Assembly (NCBI RefSeq): GCF_024749165.1
Contig: NZ_CP087190.1
Coordinates: 2,329,501 to 2,393,500, forward strand
Length of the DNA stretch: 64,000 bases
Direction of reading: 5' to 3'
Source: Pseudomonas sp. B21-023
Lineage (GTDB): Bacteria > Pseudomonadota > Gammaproteobacteria > Pseudomonadales > Pseudomonadaceae
Below are positions 1-10,000 of the stretch, one piece after another. Made by a program: the position numbers and the translations under genes. Every line of letters begins with the position of its first letter. Position 1 is the first letter of the stretch. The notes below the pieces were generated by a model that did not search any database, was not told where the DNA came from, and saw only the letters and a program-made list of their open reading frames with translations.

Positions 1-254
1 AAAGCCTGCTGGACATCGTCGACGAGGAAGACCTGCCGCGCAACGTCTACTACGGTGACGGTTCGCCCATCGAGGATGAAGTGCTCGACGAGATCCGTGC
101 GGTGCTCGAGGGCTGCAAGATCAGCTTCCTCTGGCAGGAAGGCGACGTGATGATGCTCGACAACATGCTCGCCGCCCATGCCCGCGCGCCATTCGAAGGC
201 CCGCGCAAGGTGATTGTGGCGATGGCCGAGGGGCACTCGCTGGGCCAGGGTTGA
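1..254 (+). CDS. SyrP/TauD-like Fe(II)/2-oxoglutarate hydroxylase, C-terminal fragment
   Basis: Only the last 83 codons are in the window; the reading frame starts at base 3 and stops with TGA at 252-254. The visible part contains FLWQEGDVMMLDN and then AAHARAPFEGPRKV. The His and the following Arg match the distal iron-binding His and the 2-oxoglutarate-binding Arg of the TauD/TfdA (SyrP-type) fold. Known members of this group beta-hydroxylate aspartate carried on NRPS peptidyl-carrier domains in siderophore pathways. The gene lies just upstream of, and in the same direction as, an NRPS locus with two predicted Asp modules, so the inferred role is making beta-hydroxyaspartate for the siderophore. 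The first half of the enzyme, including the HxD motif, lies outside the window and cannot be checked. Confidence 0.8.
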   Translation, partial: SLLDIVDEEDLPRNVYYGDGSPIEDEVLDEIRAVLEGCKISFLWQEGDVMMLDNMLAAHARAPFEGPRKVIVAMAEGHSLGQG

Positions 255-272
255 GGGGGCGGGAGAGTTGCA

Positions 273-543
273 GCGCCTGTGAGATCGAGCGCCGCCCGCG
301 CGGCGCATCGCGGATGAATCCGCTCCTACATTTGTTGCAACGTGCCGAACCTGTCAGGCCATGGTTGCCAGCCTTGGCGCAAGGCTTGAGACAGGTGGGG
401 CGGCAGCAATGCCCACCGAAACATCGCGTCTAGCGTACAAGGCTTACAACCATGGCCTATCAGGCATGGCCACGTTGCAACAAATGTAGGAGCGGATTCA
501 TCCGCGATGCGCCGCGCGGGCGGCGCTCGATCTCGCAGGCGCC
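273..543. repeat. Long inverted repeat (REPIN-like) between hydroxylase and NRPS genes
   Basis: The segments at about 273-344 and 471-543 are reverse complements over about 70 bases with one or two mismatches. They include the stretch with GCGGATGAATCCGCTCCTAC typical of Pseudomonas REP-type repeats. Pairing continues imperfectly inwards (CAGGCCATGGTTG near 355-367 with its complement near 449-462), leaving a central loop around 371-445. The 383-base gap 255-637 contains this element and then the promoter at 557; I see no gene in it. It probably acts as a transcription barrier after the hydroxylase gene or is a REPIN mobilised by a REP transposase elsewhere. Confidence 0.8.
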
Positions 544-556
544 GCCTCGCTCAAGC

Positions 557-580
557 TAAATCATCCCCCCGCCCATTCGT
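557..580 (+). promoter_or_regulatory. PvdS-type iron-starvation (IS) box
   Basis: TAAAT at 557-561, preceded by GC, is followed after exactly 16 bases by CGT at 578-580. This matches the TAAAT-N16-CGT promoter recognised by the extracytoplasmic sigma factor PvdS in fluorescent pseudomonads. It lies about 58 bases upstream of the first NRPS start codon, with no other gene between. It implies expression under iron limitation and supports assigning the NRPS genes to a pyoverdine pathway. Confidence 0.8.
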
Positions 581-637
581 TCTTGTTGATGCGCCCGGAC
601 CTTCCGGTCGCGCCGCCGATCAGCAAGGACCCCACAC

Positions 638-3600
638 ATGAATGCCGCAGACGCCCAGAAACTTTCCCGCCGTTTCATCGAGTTGCCCCTGGACAAGCGT
701 CGCTTGTTCCTCGAGGGGATGCGACGCGAGGGTATCGATTTCGCGCAGTTGCCCATGTCGTCCTGTGTCGGCCTGAGCGAGCGCGACGGCCTGTCCTACG
801 CCCAGCAGCGCATGTGGTTCCTCTGGCAGCTGGAACCCCACAGTGCCGCCTACAACCTGCCGATGGCCGTGCGCCTGGAAGGCGAGCTGCAGGTCCAGGC
901 ACTGGAGCGGGCCTTCACCTTGCTGGTCGGCCGCCACGAATGCCTGCGCACCACCTTCGCCCAGGACGGCGAGCGCGCCGTGCAGCGGGTAGCCGAGCCA
1001 ACGCCGGTAGGCATCCAGCTGTTCGACCTGGCCGATCTGCCCGAAGCCACGCGCTGGGAGCGCGCGCACCAGCAGATGGCGGCCCAGGCGACCCAGGCCT
1101 TCGACCTCGAGCGCGGCCCGCTGTTCGGCATCGCCCTGCTGCGCCTGGCGCCCCAGGAGCATGTGCTGCTGCTGACCCTGCATCACATCATCGCCGACGG
1201 CTGGTCGATGAACGTCCTGATCGACGAATTCATGCGCAGCTACGACGCCCTGGTGGCGGGGCGCGAGCCTGCGCTGGCGGAAATCAAGGTGCATTACCGC
1301 GACTACGCACTGTGGCAGCGCAGCTGGCTGGAGGCTGGTGAGCGCGAGCGCCAGCTGGACTACTGGCGCGAGCAACTGGGCGACGAGCACCCGTTGCTGG
1401 AGCTGCCGACCGACCGGCCTTATCCGGCCCAGCCCAGCCACCTGGGCGAGCGCCTGGAGCTGGTGCTCGACGTTGGCCTGCGCGAAGATCTCAAGCAACT
1501 GGCCCAGCAGCACGGCGTGACGCTCTCCACGGTGCTGCTGGCGGTGTTCAAGACCCTGCTGTACCGCTACAGCGGGCAGGCCGACATCCGCGTCGGCGGC
1601 CTGATCGCCAACCGCAACCGCAGCGAAACCGAGGGGCTGGTCGGCTTCTTCGTCAATACCCAGGTGCTGCGCAGCCAGTTCAGCGCGCAGACGCCGTTCA
1701 GCGACCTGCTGCGCAGCCTGCACCAGGCCTCGGTCGGTGCCCAGGCGCACCAGGACCTGCCGTTCGACGCGCTGATCGAAGCCCTGCAGCCCCAGCGCAG
1801 CCAAAGCCACACGCCGCTGTTCCAGGTGATGTTCAACCACCAGCCGCTGGTCACCGACCTCAAGGACGTGCGCCTGGACTGCGGCCTGCGCGTGGGCTAC
1901 CTGAGCGCCGAGCAACTGGCCGGCAGCCGCCGCCAGCATGCGGCCACCAGTGACCTGATGCTCGATACCCGCGAGGAGGGCGAGCAGGTGTTCGCCGCCT
2001 TCACCTATGCCACCGATATCTTCGATGAAACCACCATCAGTGCCCTGGCCGGGCACTGGCGCAACCTGCTGCGCGCGGTGTGCAACGATCCGCGCCAGCC
2101 CCTGGGCGAGCTGCCGATGCTGGCCGAGGCCGAGCGCCAGGCGTTGCTGTGCCCGGTGGCCGATGTGGCGCCGTGGGAGCCGGTGCAGCGCCTGTTCGAA
2201 ACCCAGGCCGCGCGCAGCGGCGAGGCCCTGGCGCTGATCCTGGCCAATGGCGCCGAGGCGCCGTCGATGCGCTATGCCGAGCTCAACACCCGGAGCAATC
2301 GCCTGGCCCATTTCCTGCGTCGCCAGGGCGTTGGCCCCGACAGCCTGGTCGGCGTGGCCCTGGATCGCTCGCTGGACCTGGCCGTGGCCCTGCTGGCCGT
2401 GCTCAAGGCCGGTGGCGCCTATGTGCCGCTGGACCTGCAGGCCCCATCCGAGCGCCTGGACCACGTACTCGAGGACAGCGGCCTGCAGTGGCTGTTGACC
2501 ACTTCCGGGCAGTTGCCCGGCTTGCCGGCGCGGGAGGCAGTGCGTTGCCTGTGCCTGGACCAGCTGGCACTGGCGGACGAGCCGGCCGCTGACCTGCCGC
2601 TGACCGTCGTGCCCGACAACCTGGCCTATGTGATCTACACCTCCGGCTCCACCGGCCGGCCCAAGGGCGTGGCGATCAGCCACGGCGCCTTGAGCGAGTT
2701 CATCGCCCGCGCCATCGACTACAGCGACCTGCGCGAAGGCGACCGGGTGCTGCAGTTCGCCACCAGCAGCTTCGATGGTTTCGTCGAGCAGTTCTTCCCG
2801 CCGCTGTGCCATGGCGCCTGCGTGGTGCTGCGCGATACCCGCCTGTGGGACAGCGCCGCCCTGCACGAAGTGCTGATCGAGCACGGGGTGACTCTCGCCG
2901 ACCTGCCGGCCGCCTACTGGTACTGGCTGGTGCAGGACTTCGCCGCGCGTCCGCCGGCCAGCTACGGCGCGCTGCGCCAGATCCACGTCGGCGGCGAGGC
3001 AATGGCGGTGGACGGGCTGCGCCTGTGGCAACTGGCAGGGCTGGGCCATGTGCGGCTGCTCAACACCTATGGTCCGACCGAGGCCACGGTGGTTTCGACC
3101 ATTCACGACTGCACCGGGCTCGGCCACGAGGCAGTGTCCTGGCGTGGCATCCCCATTGGCCAGGGTCTGGCGCAGCGTCGCCTGTACATCCTCGATGATG
3201 ACCTCGAACTGCTGCCCCAGGGCGCGGTGGGCGAGTTGTACATCGGCGGCCCGGGCCTGGCCCGTGGCTACCACGGCCAGCCGTCACTGACTGCCCAGCG
3301 CTTCGTCGCCGATCCGTTCGCCCAGGGCGAACGCCTGTACCGCACCGGCGACCGCGCGCGCCTGGGCAGCGATGGCGCAATCGAATACATCGGCCGCGTC
3401 GATCACCAGGTCAAGGTGCGCGGTTTCCGCATTGAACTCGGCGAGATCGAGGCGCGCCTGCAACAGTGCCCGGGGGTTCGCGAAGCGGTGGTGCTGGCCC
3501 TGCCGATGACCGGCGGCCTGCAACTGGTGGCCTATGTGGTGCCTGACGCCGCCGAACAGGATGCCGCCGAACAGGCGCGCTTGCGCCAGCAGGTACGCAG

Positions 3601-4042
3601 CCTGCTCAAGGCCCGCCTGCCCGAGTACATGGTGCCCGGCCACCTGCTGCTGTTGCCGCGCCTGCCCCTCACGCCCAGCGGCAAGCTGGACCGCAAAGCC
3701 CTGCCGGCGCCGGACCCTAGTGCGCTGCAGGCCGAGTACCGGGCGCCGCAGAGCGCCGTCGAGCAACAACTGGCGCAGATCTGGATGCAGGTGCTGAACG
3801 TGCCGAAGGTTGGCCTGGACGATCACTTCTTTGAACTCGGCGGGCACTCGTTGCTGGCCGCCCAGGTGCTGGCGCGGATCAAGGATCAGCTGGGCCTGGT
3901 GCTGCCGTTGCGCAGCCTGTTCGAACAACCGGCGCTGGGTGACCTGGCCGCCGAGCTGGCCCGGCTGCAGGGCGGCGATACGGATGATGACTGGTCGGAT
4001 ATGGACGCGTTCCTGGGTTCCTTGGAAGGGGTTGAGGCATGA
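638..4042 (+). CDS. Pyoverdine-type NRPS subunit 1, one module (C-A-T), basic residue
   Basis: 1134 residues with a good ribosome site (AAGGA at 624-628) before the ATG. An N-terminal helix of about 45 residues (RRFIELPLDKRRLF) resembles the docking segments of pyoverdine side-chain synthetases. Domains: condensation (about 50-480, HHIIADG near residue 182, L-to-L type), adenylation (about 500-1015, YTSGSTGRPKG near 667), carrier protein (phosphopantetheine Ser 1071 in GGHSLL). The specificity positions read by eye give D-G-E-A-H-G-T-V-V-K, close to the DGE...HGTV codes known for Lys-type residues in pyoverdine synthetases, so Lys (or Orn/Dab) is inferred. Because it starts with an ordinary condensation domain, it should receive an acyl-chromophore precursor made elsewhere (PvdL-like). 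It overlaps the next gene by ATGA. Confidence 0.88.
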   Translation: MNAADAQKLSRRFIELPLDKRRLFLEGMRREGIDFAQLPMSSCVGLSERDGLSYAQQRMWFLWQLEPHSAAYNLPMAVRLEGELQVQALERAFTLLVGRHECLRTTFAQDGERAVQRVAEPTPVGIQLFDLADLPEATRWERAHQQMAAQATQAFDLERGPLFGIALLRLAPQEHVLLLTLHHIIADGWSMNVLIDEFMRSYDALVAGREPALAEIKVHYRDYALWQRSWLEAGERERQLDYWREQLGDEHPLLELPTDRPYPAQPSHLGERLELVLDVGLREDLKQLAQQHGVTLSTVLLAVFKTLLYRYSGQADIRVGGLIANRNRSETEGLVGFFVNTQVLRSQFSAQTPFSDLLRSLHQASVGAQAHQDLPFDALIEALQPQRSQSHTPLFQVMFNHQPLVTDLKDVRLDCGLRVGYLSAEQLAGSRRQHAATSDLMLDTREEGEQVFAAFTYATDIFDETTISALAGHWRNLLRAVCNDPRQPLGELPMLAEAERQALLCPVADVAPWEPVQRLFETQAARSGEALALILANGAEAPSMRYAELNTRSNRLAHFLRRQGVGPDSLVGVALDRSLDLAVALLAVLKAGGAYVPLDLQAPSERLDHVLEDSGLQWLLTTSGQLPGLPAREAVRCLCLDQLALADEPAADLPLTVVPDNLAYVIYTSGSTGRPKGVAISHGALSEFIARAIDYSDLREGDRVLQFATSSFDGFVEQFFPPLCHGACVVLRDTRLWDSAALHEVLIEHGVTLADLPAAYWYWLVQDFAARPPASYGALRQIHVGGEAMAVDGLRLWQLAGLGHVRLLNTYGPTEATVVSTIHDCTGLGHEAVSWRGIPIGQGLAQRRLYILDDDLELLPQGAVGELYIGGPGLARGYHGQPSLTAQRFVADPFAQGERLYRTGDRARLGSDGAIEYIGRVDHQVKVRGFRIELGEIEARLQQCPGVREAVVLALPMTGGLQLVAYVVPDAAEQDAAEQARLRQQVRSLLKARLPEYMVPGHLLLLPRLPLTPSGKLDRKALPAPDPSALQAEYRAPQSAVEQQLAQIWMQVLNVPKVGLDDHFFELGGHSLLAAQVLARIKDQLGLVLPLRSLFEQPALGDLAAELARLQGGDTDDDWSDMDAFLGSLEGVEA

Positions 4043-7000
4043 GTGGCAACATGGCGGTACGCATTGCGAAACGGTTCGTCAGCCTGCCCCTGGAGCAGCG
4101 CCGGCAGTTCCTCGCCAAGCTGCGTGAGGACGGCAAGGACTTCAGCCTGTTGCCGGTGGTCGAGTCACGGCACGAGTTCGCCAGCATCCCCTTGTCCTTC
4201 GCCCAGCAGCGCCTGCTGTTCCTCTGGCAGCTGGAGCCGCACAGCGCGGCGTACAACATGGCTGCTGGCCTGCGCCTGAGCGGCCGGCTCGATGTGTCAG
4301 CACTGCAGCGCTCATTCGACTACCTGGCGACGCGCCACGAGGCGCTGCGCACGGTGTTCCAGGTCGAGGGCGAACAGCCGCGCCAGGTGATCCTCGATCA
4401 TCTGGCCGTGCCCCTGGAACAGGTCGACCTCACCGCCATCGCCACTGACCAGCGTGAGGCCGAGCTGGCCACGCGGGTGCGCGAGGCCAGTCACCAGTCG
4501 TTCGACCTGCTGCACGGCCCGCTGCTGCGTGCCACCCTGTACCGGCTGGCGGCCGAGGACTATGTGCTGCTGGTGTGCATGCACCACATCGTCTCCGACG
4601 GCTGGTCGATGGATGTGATGGTCAAGGAGTTCGTGCACAGCTACCAGGCGTTCAGCCAGAGCCAGGCGCCGCAGTTGCCGGCGCTGGCGGTGCAGTACGC
4701 CGACTACGCCATCTGGCAGCGCAGCTGGCTGGAGGCCGGGGAGGGCGAGCGCCAGCTCGACTACTGGCGCCAGCAGCTGGGCGAGGAGCAACCGCTGCTG
4801 GAGGTCGCCGCAGACTACCCGCGTCCACTGGCCCAGAGCTTCGATGGCCAGACCCTGGGCTTCGACTTTGGCGTCGAGCTGTCCCGACGCCTGGGCGGCT
4901 ATGCCCGCGCGCAGGGCATGACCCTGTTCATGTTGGTGCTGACCGGTTTCTCGCTGTTCCTGTCGCGCCAGGCCGGGCAGCGCGATATCCGCATCGGCGT
5001 ACCCAACGCCAACCGCGGCCGTGCCGAGGTCGAGGGGTTGATTGGCTTCTTCGTCAACACCCAGGTGCTGCGCTGCCAGGTGGACGAGCGCCTGAGCTTC
5101 GATGACCTGCTGGCCCAGGTGCGCGAAGCGGTACTCGGCGCCCAGGCGCATCAGGAACTGCCGTTCGAGCAACTGGTGGACGCATTGGTGCCGGAGCGCA
5201 ACCTCGGCCACAATCCGCTGTTCCAGGTCAAGTTCAACCAGAACGTCGGCATGCAGCGCCAACGCTCGCTGGCCTTGCCGGGCCTGAGTGTCGCCGAGTA
5301 CCCGCTGGACAAGGTCGGCACCCACTTCGACCTGGCGCTGGACATCACCGACGACGGCCAGCTGATCCATGGCGAAATGACCTTCGCCAGCGACCTCTAC
5401 CAGCGTTCGACCGTAGAGGCCTTCATTCCGGCCTTCATCGAGTTGCTGGGCCAGCTGCTCGACGCCCCGCAGTTGCCGCTGCACCGCCTGGCCGCGCCGC
5501 TGCGCAGCGAGCAGGCGCCGCAGCGTGAGGTGCCGGCGCTGGTGCTGGAACACTGGCAGCAGCAGGTGCACCGGCAGCCCGAGGCGCTTGCCGCTTGCAG
5601 CCTGGAGCAGAGCCTGAGCTTCGCCGCTCTGGACCAGGCCGCCAACCGCCTGGCCCATCACCTGCAACAGCAGGGTGTGGTCAGCGGCCAACCGGTCGTG
5701 GTGCTGATGGAGCGTTCGCTGGACTGGCTGACCTGCATGCTCGGTATCCTCAAGGCTGGCGCCGTGTACATGCCGCTGGACACCAAGGCGCCTGAAACGC
5801 GCCTGCGGCAGATGCTCGACGCCGCGCAAGCCAAGGTGCTGCTGTGTGCCGCCGGCGATGCGCGACTGACCAGCCTGGCCGCCGCCGATCGCCTGACCTT
5901 GGCCTATGTCCCCGAACAATGGCAGGACCTGCCGGCCAACGCGCCGGCGCTCACGCTGTGGGCCGAATCGCCGGCCTATGTGATCCACACCTCCGGCTCC
6001 ACTGGTCAGCCGAAGGGCGTACTGGTCAGCCATGGCGCCCTGGCCAGCTACGTCGCCGGCCTGCTCGAACGCCTGGCGCCTGCGCCGGGGGCGAGCATGG
6101 CGCTGGTCTCGACCATCGCCGCCGACCTGGGCCACACCGTGCTGTTCGGTGCCCTGTGTTCCGGACGCCTGCTGCATGTACTGCCCGAAGCGCTGGGCTT
6201 CGACCCGGACGCCTTCGCCCGCTACATGGCCGAACACCAGGTCGGTGTGCTGAAGATCGTCCCCGGCCACCTGGCGGCGTTGCTGCAAGCCGGCAACCCC
6301 GCCGATGTGCTGCCCGAGCATGCACTGATCGTCGGTGGCGAGGCCTGCACGCCAGCCCTGGTGGAGCAGGTACGCCGGCTCAAGCCGGGCTGCCGCCTGA
6401 TCAACCACTATGGCCCGAGCGAGACCACGGTCGGCGTGCTGACCCATGAAGTGGCCGCGCTCGCTGAGGGCGCCCGTGCCGTGCCGGTGGGTGAGCCCTT
6501 GCCGGGCGCCCATGTGCTGCTGCTCGACGATGTGCTCAACCCGGTGGCCGATCAGGTCGCCGGTGAGCTGTACATCGGTGGCGCCAGCGTGGCTCAGGGT
6601 TACCTGGGCCAGCCGGGCCTGACCGCCGAACGCTTCCTGCCGGACCCGACGCGGCCTGGCCAGCGCTTGTACCGCAGTGGCGACCGGGTGCGGCGCAATC
6701 GTTCGGGCCAAGTGGAATTCATCGGCCGCGCCGACGACCAGGTCAAGGTGCGCGGTTATCGCGTCGAGCCGGCCGAGGTGGCGCGAGTGCTGCGGGGGCT
6801 GGACGGGGTCGCCGAGGCGGTCGTCTTGGCGCAGCCGGTGGAAGGCGACGAAAGCCGTCTGCAGCTGGTCGGCTGGTGCGTGGGCCAGGGGCTGCAGGGT
6901 GAAGCCTTGCGCCAGCAACTGCAGGATCGACTGCCGGACTACATGGTGCCGGCGCAGATCCTGGTCCTGGACCGCCTGCCGCTGACCGCCAACGGCAAGC

Positions 7001-10000
7001 TGGACAAGCGCGCCTTGCCGGCGCCGGGCGTCGCCCGGCGTCAGTACACCGCGCCGGTCGGCGAGATCGAAGAGGCCCTGGCGGCCATCTGGGCCGAGGT
7101 GCTCAAGCTCGACCAGGTCGGCAGCACCGACAACTTCTTCGAGCTGGGCGGCGACTCGATTCTGAGCCTGCAGATCATCGCTCGGGCCAAGCGCCAGGGC
7201 ATCAAGCTCAGCCCCAAGCAGCTGTTCGAGAAACAGACCATCGGCCAGCTGGCGGCGGTGGCCAAGCGCATCGAGAAAAAGGCCGTGGCGGTCGAGCAGG
7301 TCAGTGGTTCGATGCCATTGCTGCCGATCCAGGCACGCTTCTTCGAAACCGCTATCCCTGAGCGCCAGCACTGGAACCAGGCCCTGCTGCTCAAACCGAC
7401 CCAGGCCCTTGGCGCTGACCACCTGCAAGGCGCATTGCAGGCGCTGGTCGCTCAGCACGATGCCTTGCGGCTGCGCTTCACCCAGGGCGAGGCCTGGCAG
7501 GCCGAATTCCAGCCCACCAAGGCCGACGATATCCTCTGGGTTCGTCAACTGAGTGACCTGGCCGAGCTGCCGGCGTTGGCCGAGCAGGCCCAGCGCAGCC
7601 TCGACCTGGCCCAGGGGCCGCTGCTGCGGGCGCTGCTGGTAGAACTGCCCGAGGGCCAGCAGCGCTTGCTGCTGGTGATCCACCACCTGGTGGTCGACGG
7701 TGTGTCCTGGCGGGTACTGCTGGAAGACCTGCAACTGGCCTACACGGCCCTGGCCGCCGGCAAGGCCGTGACGCTGGCAGCCAAGAGCAGCTCGCTCAAG
7801 GCCTGGGCCGAGCGCCTTGGCGCCTATGCCCGCAGCCCGGAACTGCTGGCCGAGGCCGAACACTGGCTGCGCGGCCTTGAAGCCGCTGGCGGCGAGTTGC
7901 CCCGCGATAACCCGGCGGGCGCCCAGACCAATCGTCACGTCGCCCATGCCTCGTCACGCCTGGACGCCACGCTGACCCGCAAACTACTGCAAGTGGCGCC
8001 CGCCGCCTACCGCACCCAGGTCAACGACCTGCTGCTGGCGGCCTTGTCACGGGTACTGTGCGACTGGACCCGAGAGGATTCGGTACTGATCCAGCTCGAA
8101 GGCCATGGCCGCGAAGACCTGTTCCCGGAGCTGGACCTCAGCCGCACCCTGGGCTGGTTCAGCAGCCTGTTCCCGGTACGCCTGACGCCGGCCCAAGGGC
8201 TTGGCGAGGGGCTGTGCGCAATCAAGGAACAACTGCGTTCGGTGCCGAACAAAGGCATCGGCTATGGTGTGCTGCGCTATCTCGGCGAGCCCGATCTGCG
8301 CGAGCGTCTGGCGGCATTGCCGCAGCCACGGGTGACGTTCAACTACCTGGGCCAGTTCGACGGCAGCTTCGCAGAGGTTGAAGGTGCCCTGTTCACCCCG
8401 GCCAGCGAGGGCAGTGGCGCCACACAGGGCCTGGACAGCCCACTGGGCAACTGGCTCGGCATCAACGGCCAGGTCTACCAGGGCGAGCTGGAGCTGGACT
8501 GGAGCTTCAGCCGTGAGGTGTTCCACCCAGAGACCATCGAAGCCCTGGCGCGCCGCTACGAGCAGGTGCTTGCCGAATTGGTCGAGCATTGCGCCCAGGC
8601 GCCGCACCAGGGCGTCACGCCATCGGACTTCCCGCTGGCCGAGCTGACCCAGGCGCAACTGGACAGCCTGCCGCTGGCGGCCGGGGAAATCGAAGACCTC
8701 TATCCGCTGTCGCCGATGCAGCAGGGTATGTTGTTCCATAGCCTTTATGAGCAGGAAGCAGGCAACTACATCAACCAGCTGCGCGTGAACGTGCGGGGCC
8801 TGAACGTGGCGCGCTTCCGCGCGGCCTGGCAGGCGGTGGTGGACAATCACGAAGTGCTGCGCAGCTGCTTCCCGCAGGACCTGCCGTTGCCTGTGCAAGT
8901 GGTACGGCGCCAGGTGCAGGTGCCGTTCGTCGAGCTCGACCAGGCTCAGGATCCGGACGCAGTGGCCCAGGCCGAGCGCCAGGCTGGCTTCGACCTGGCC
9001 AGCGGCCCGCTGCTGCGCCTGACATTGATCCGCACGGCTGACGGCGGCCATCACCTGATCTACACCTGCCACCATATCCTGATGGACGGCTGGAGCAGCT
9101 CGCGCCTGCTCGGCGAGGTGCTGCAGCGTTACAGCGGCGTCGCCCCGAGCGCCAGGACCAGCCGCTACCGCGACTATATCCAGTGGCTGCAAGGCCAGGA
9201 CCAGCAGGCCAGCGAAACCTTCTGGCGCGCCCAGGTGGCCGAGCTGGACGAGCCAACGCGACTGGTACAGGCGTTCAAGTCCTCGGCCCAGGGACAAGGC
9301 CATGGCAGCCTGGCGCTGCGCTTCGAGCCGCAACAGACCCAGCAGTTGGCGGACTTCGCCCGGGAGCAGCGGGTCACCCTCAATACCCTGGTCCAGGCCG
9401 CGTGGCTGTTGCTCTTGCAACGCTACACCGGCCAGGCCAGCGTGACCTTCGGCGCCACCGTGGCCGGCCGCCCGGCGGAGCTCGCGGGCGTCGAGGAGCA
9501 GCTGGGGCTGTTCATCAACACCTTGCCGGTGGTCGCCAGCCCGCGCCCGGAGCAGACCGTCGGCGACTGGGTACAGCACGTGCAAGGGTTGAACCTGGCC
9601 CTGCGCGAGCACGAGCACACGCCGCTCTACGAGATCCAGCGCTGGGCCGGCTGGAGCGGCGAGGCACTGTTCGACAACATTCTGGTTTTCGAGAACTACC
9701 CGGTCGCCGAGGCGCTGCAACAGGGCGCGCCGCAAGGCCTGCAGTTCGGCGAGGTGCAGAACCAGGAACAGACCAACTACCCGTTGACCCTGGTGGTACA
9801 GGTGGGTGAGCGCCTGGAGGCGAGCTTCAGTTTTGATCGCCAGTGCTTCAGCGAGCTGGCCATCGACCAGTTGGCGGGGCACTTCCAGCACCTGCTCTCG
9901 CAGTTGGCGGCTGATGGTCAGCGTGCCCTGGGTGCGCTTAGCCTGCCGGTGGAAGACCAGCAGATGGTTGCCAGCTATCCAACTACGGCTTGCACCCAGG

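Noticed and set aside
273..543. Possible CRISPR or transposon ends
   Set aside because: Only two inverted arms, no repeat-spacer periodicity and no transposase frame inside.
638..4042. First module as a lipopeptide starter (acyl-loading) module
   Set aside because: The condensation domain is of the ordinary L-to-L type, the N-terminus is a pyoverdine-like docking helix, and the promoter is a PvdS box; a chromophore-acyl donor from PvdL is more likely.
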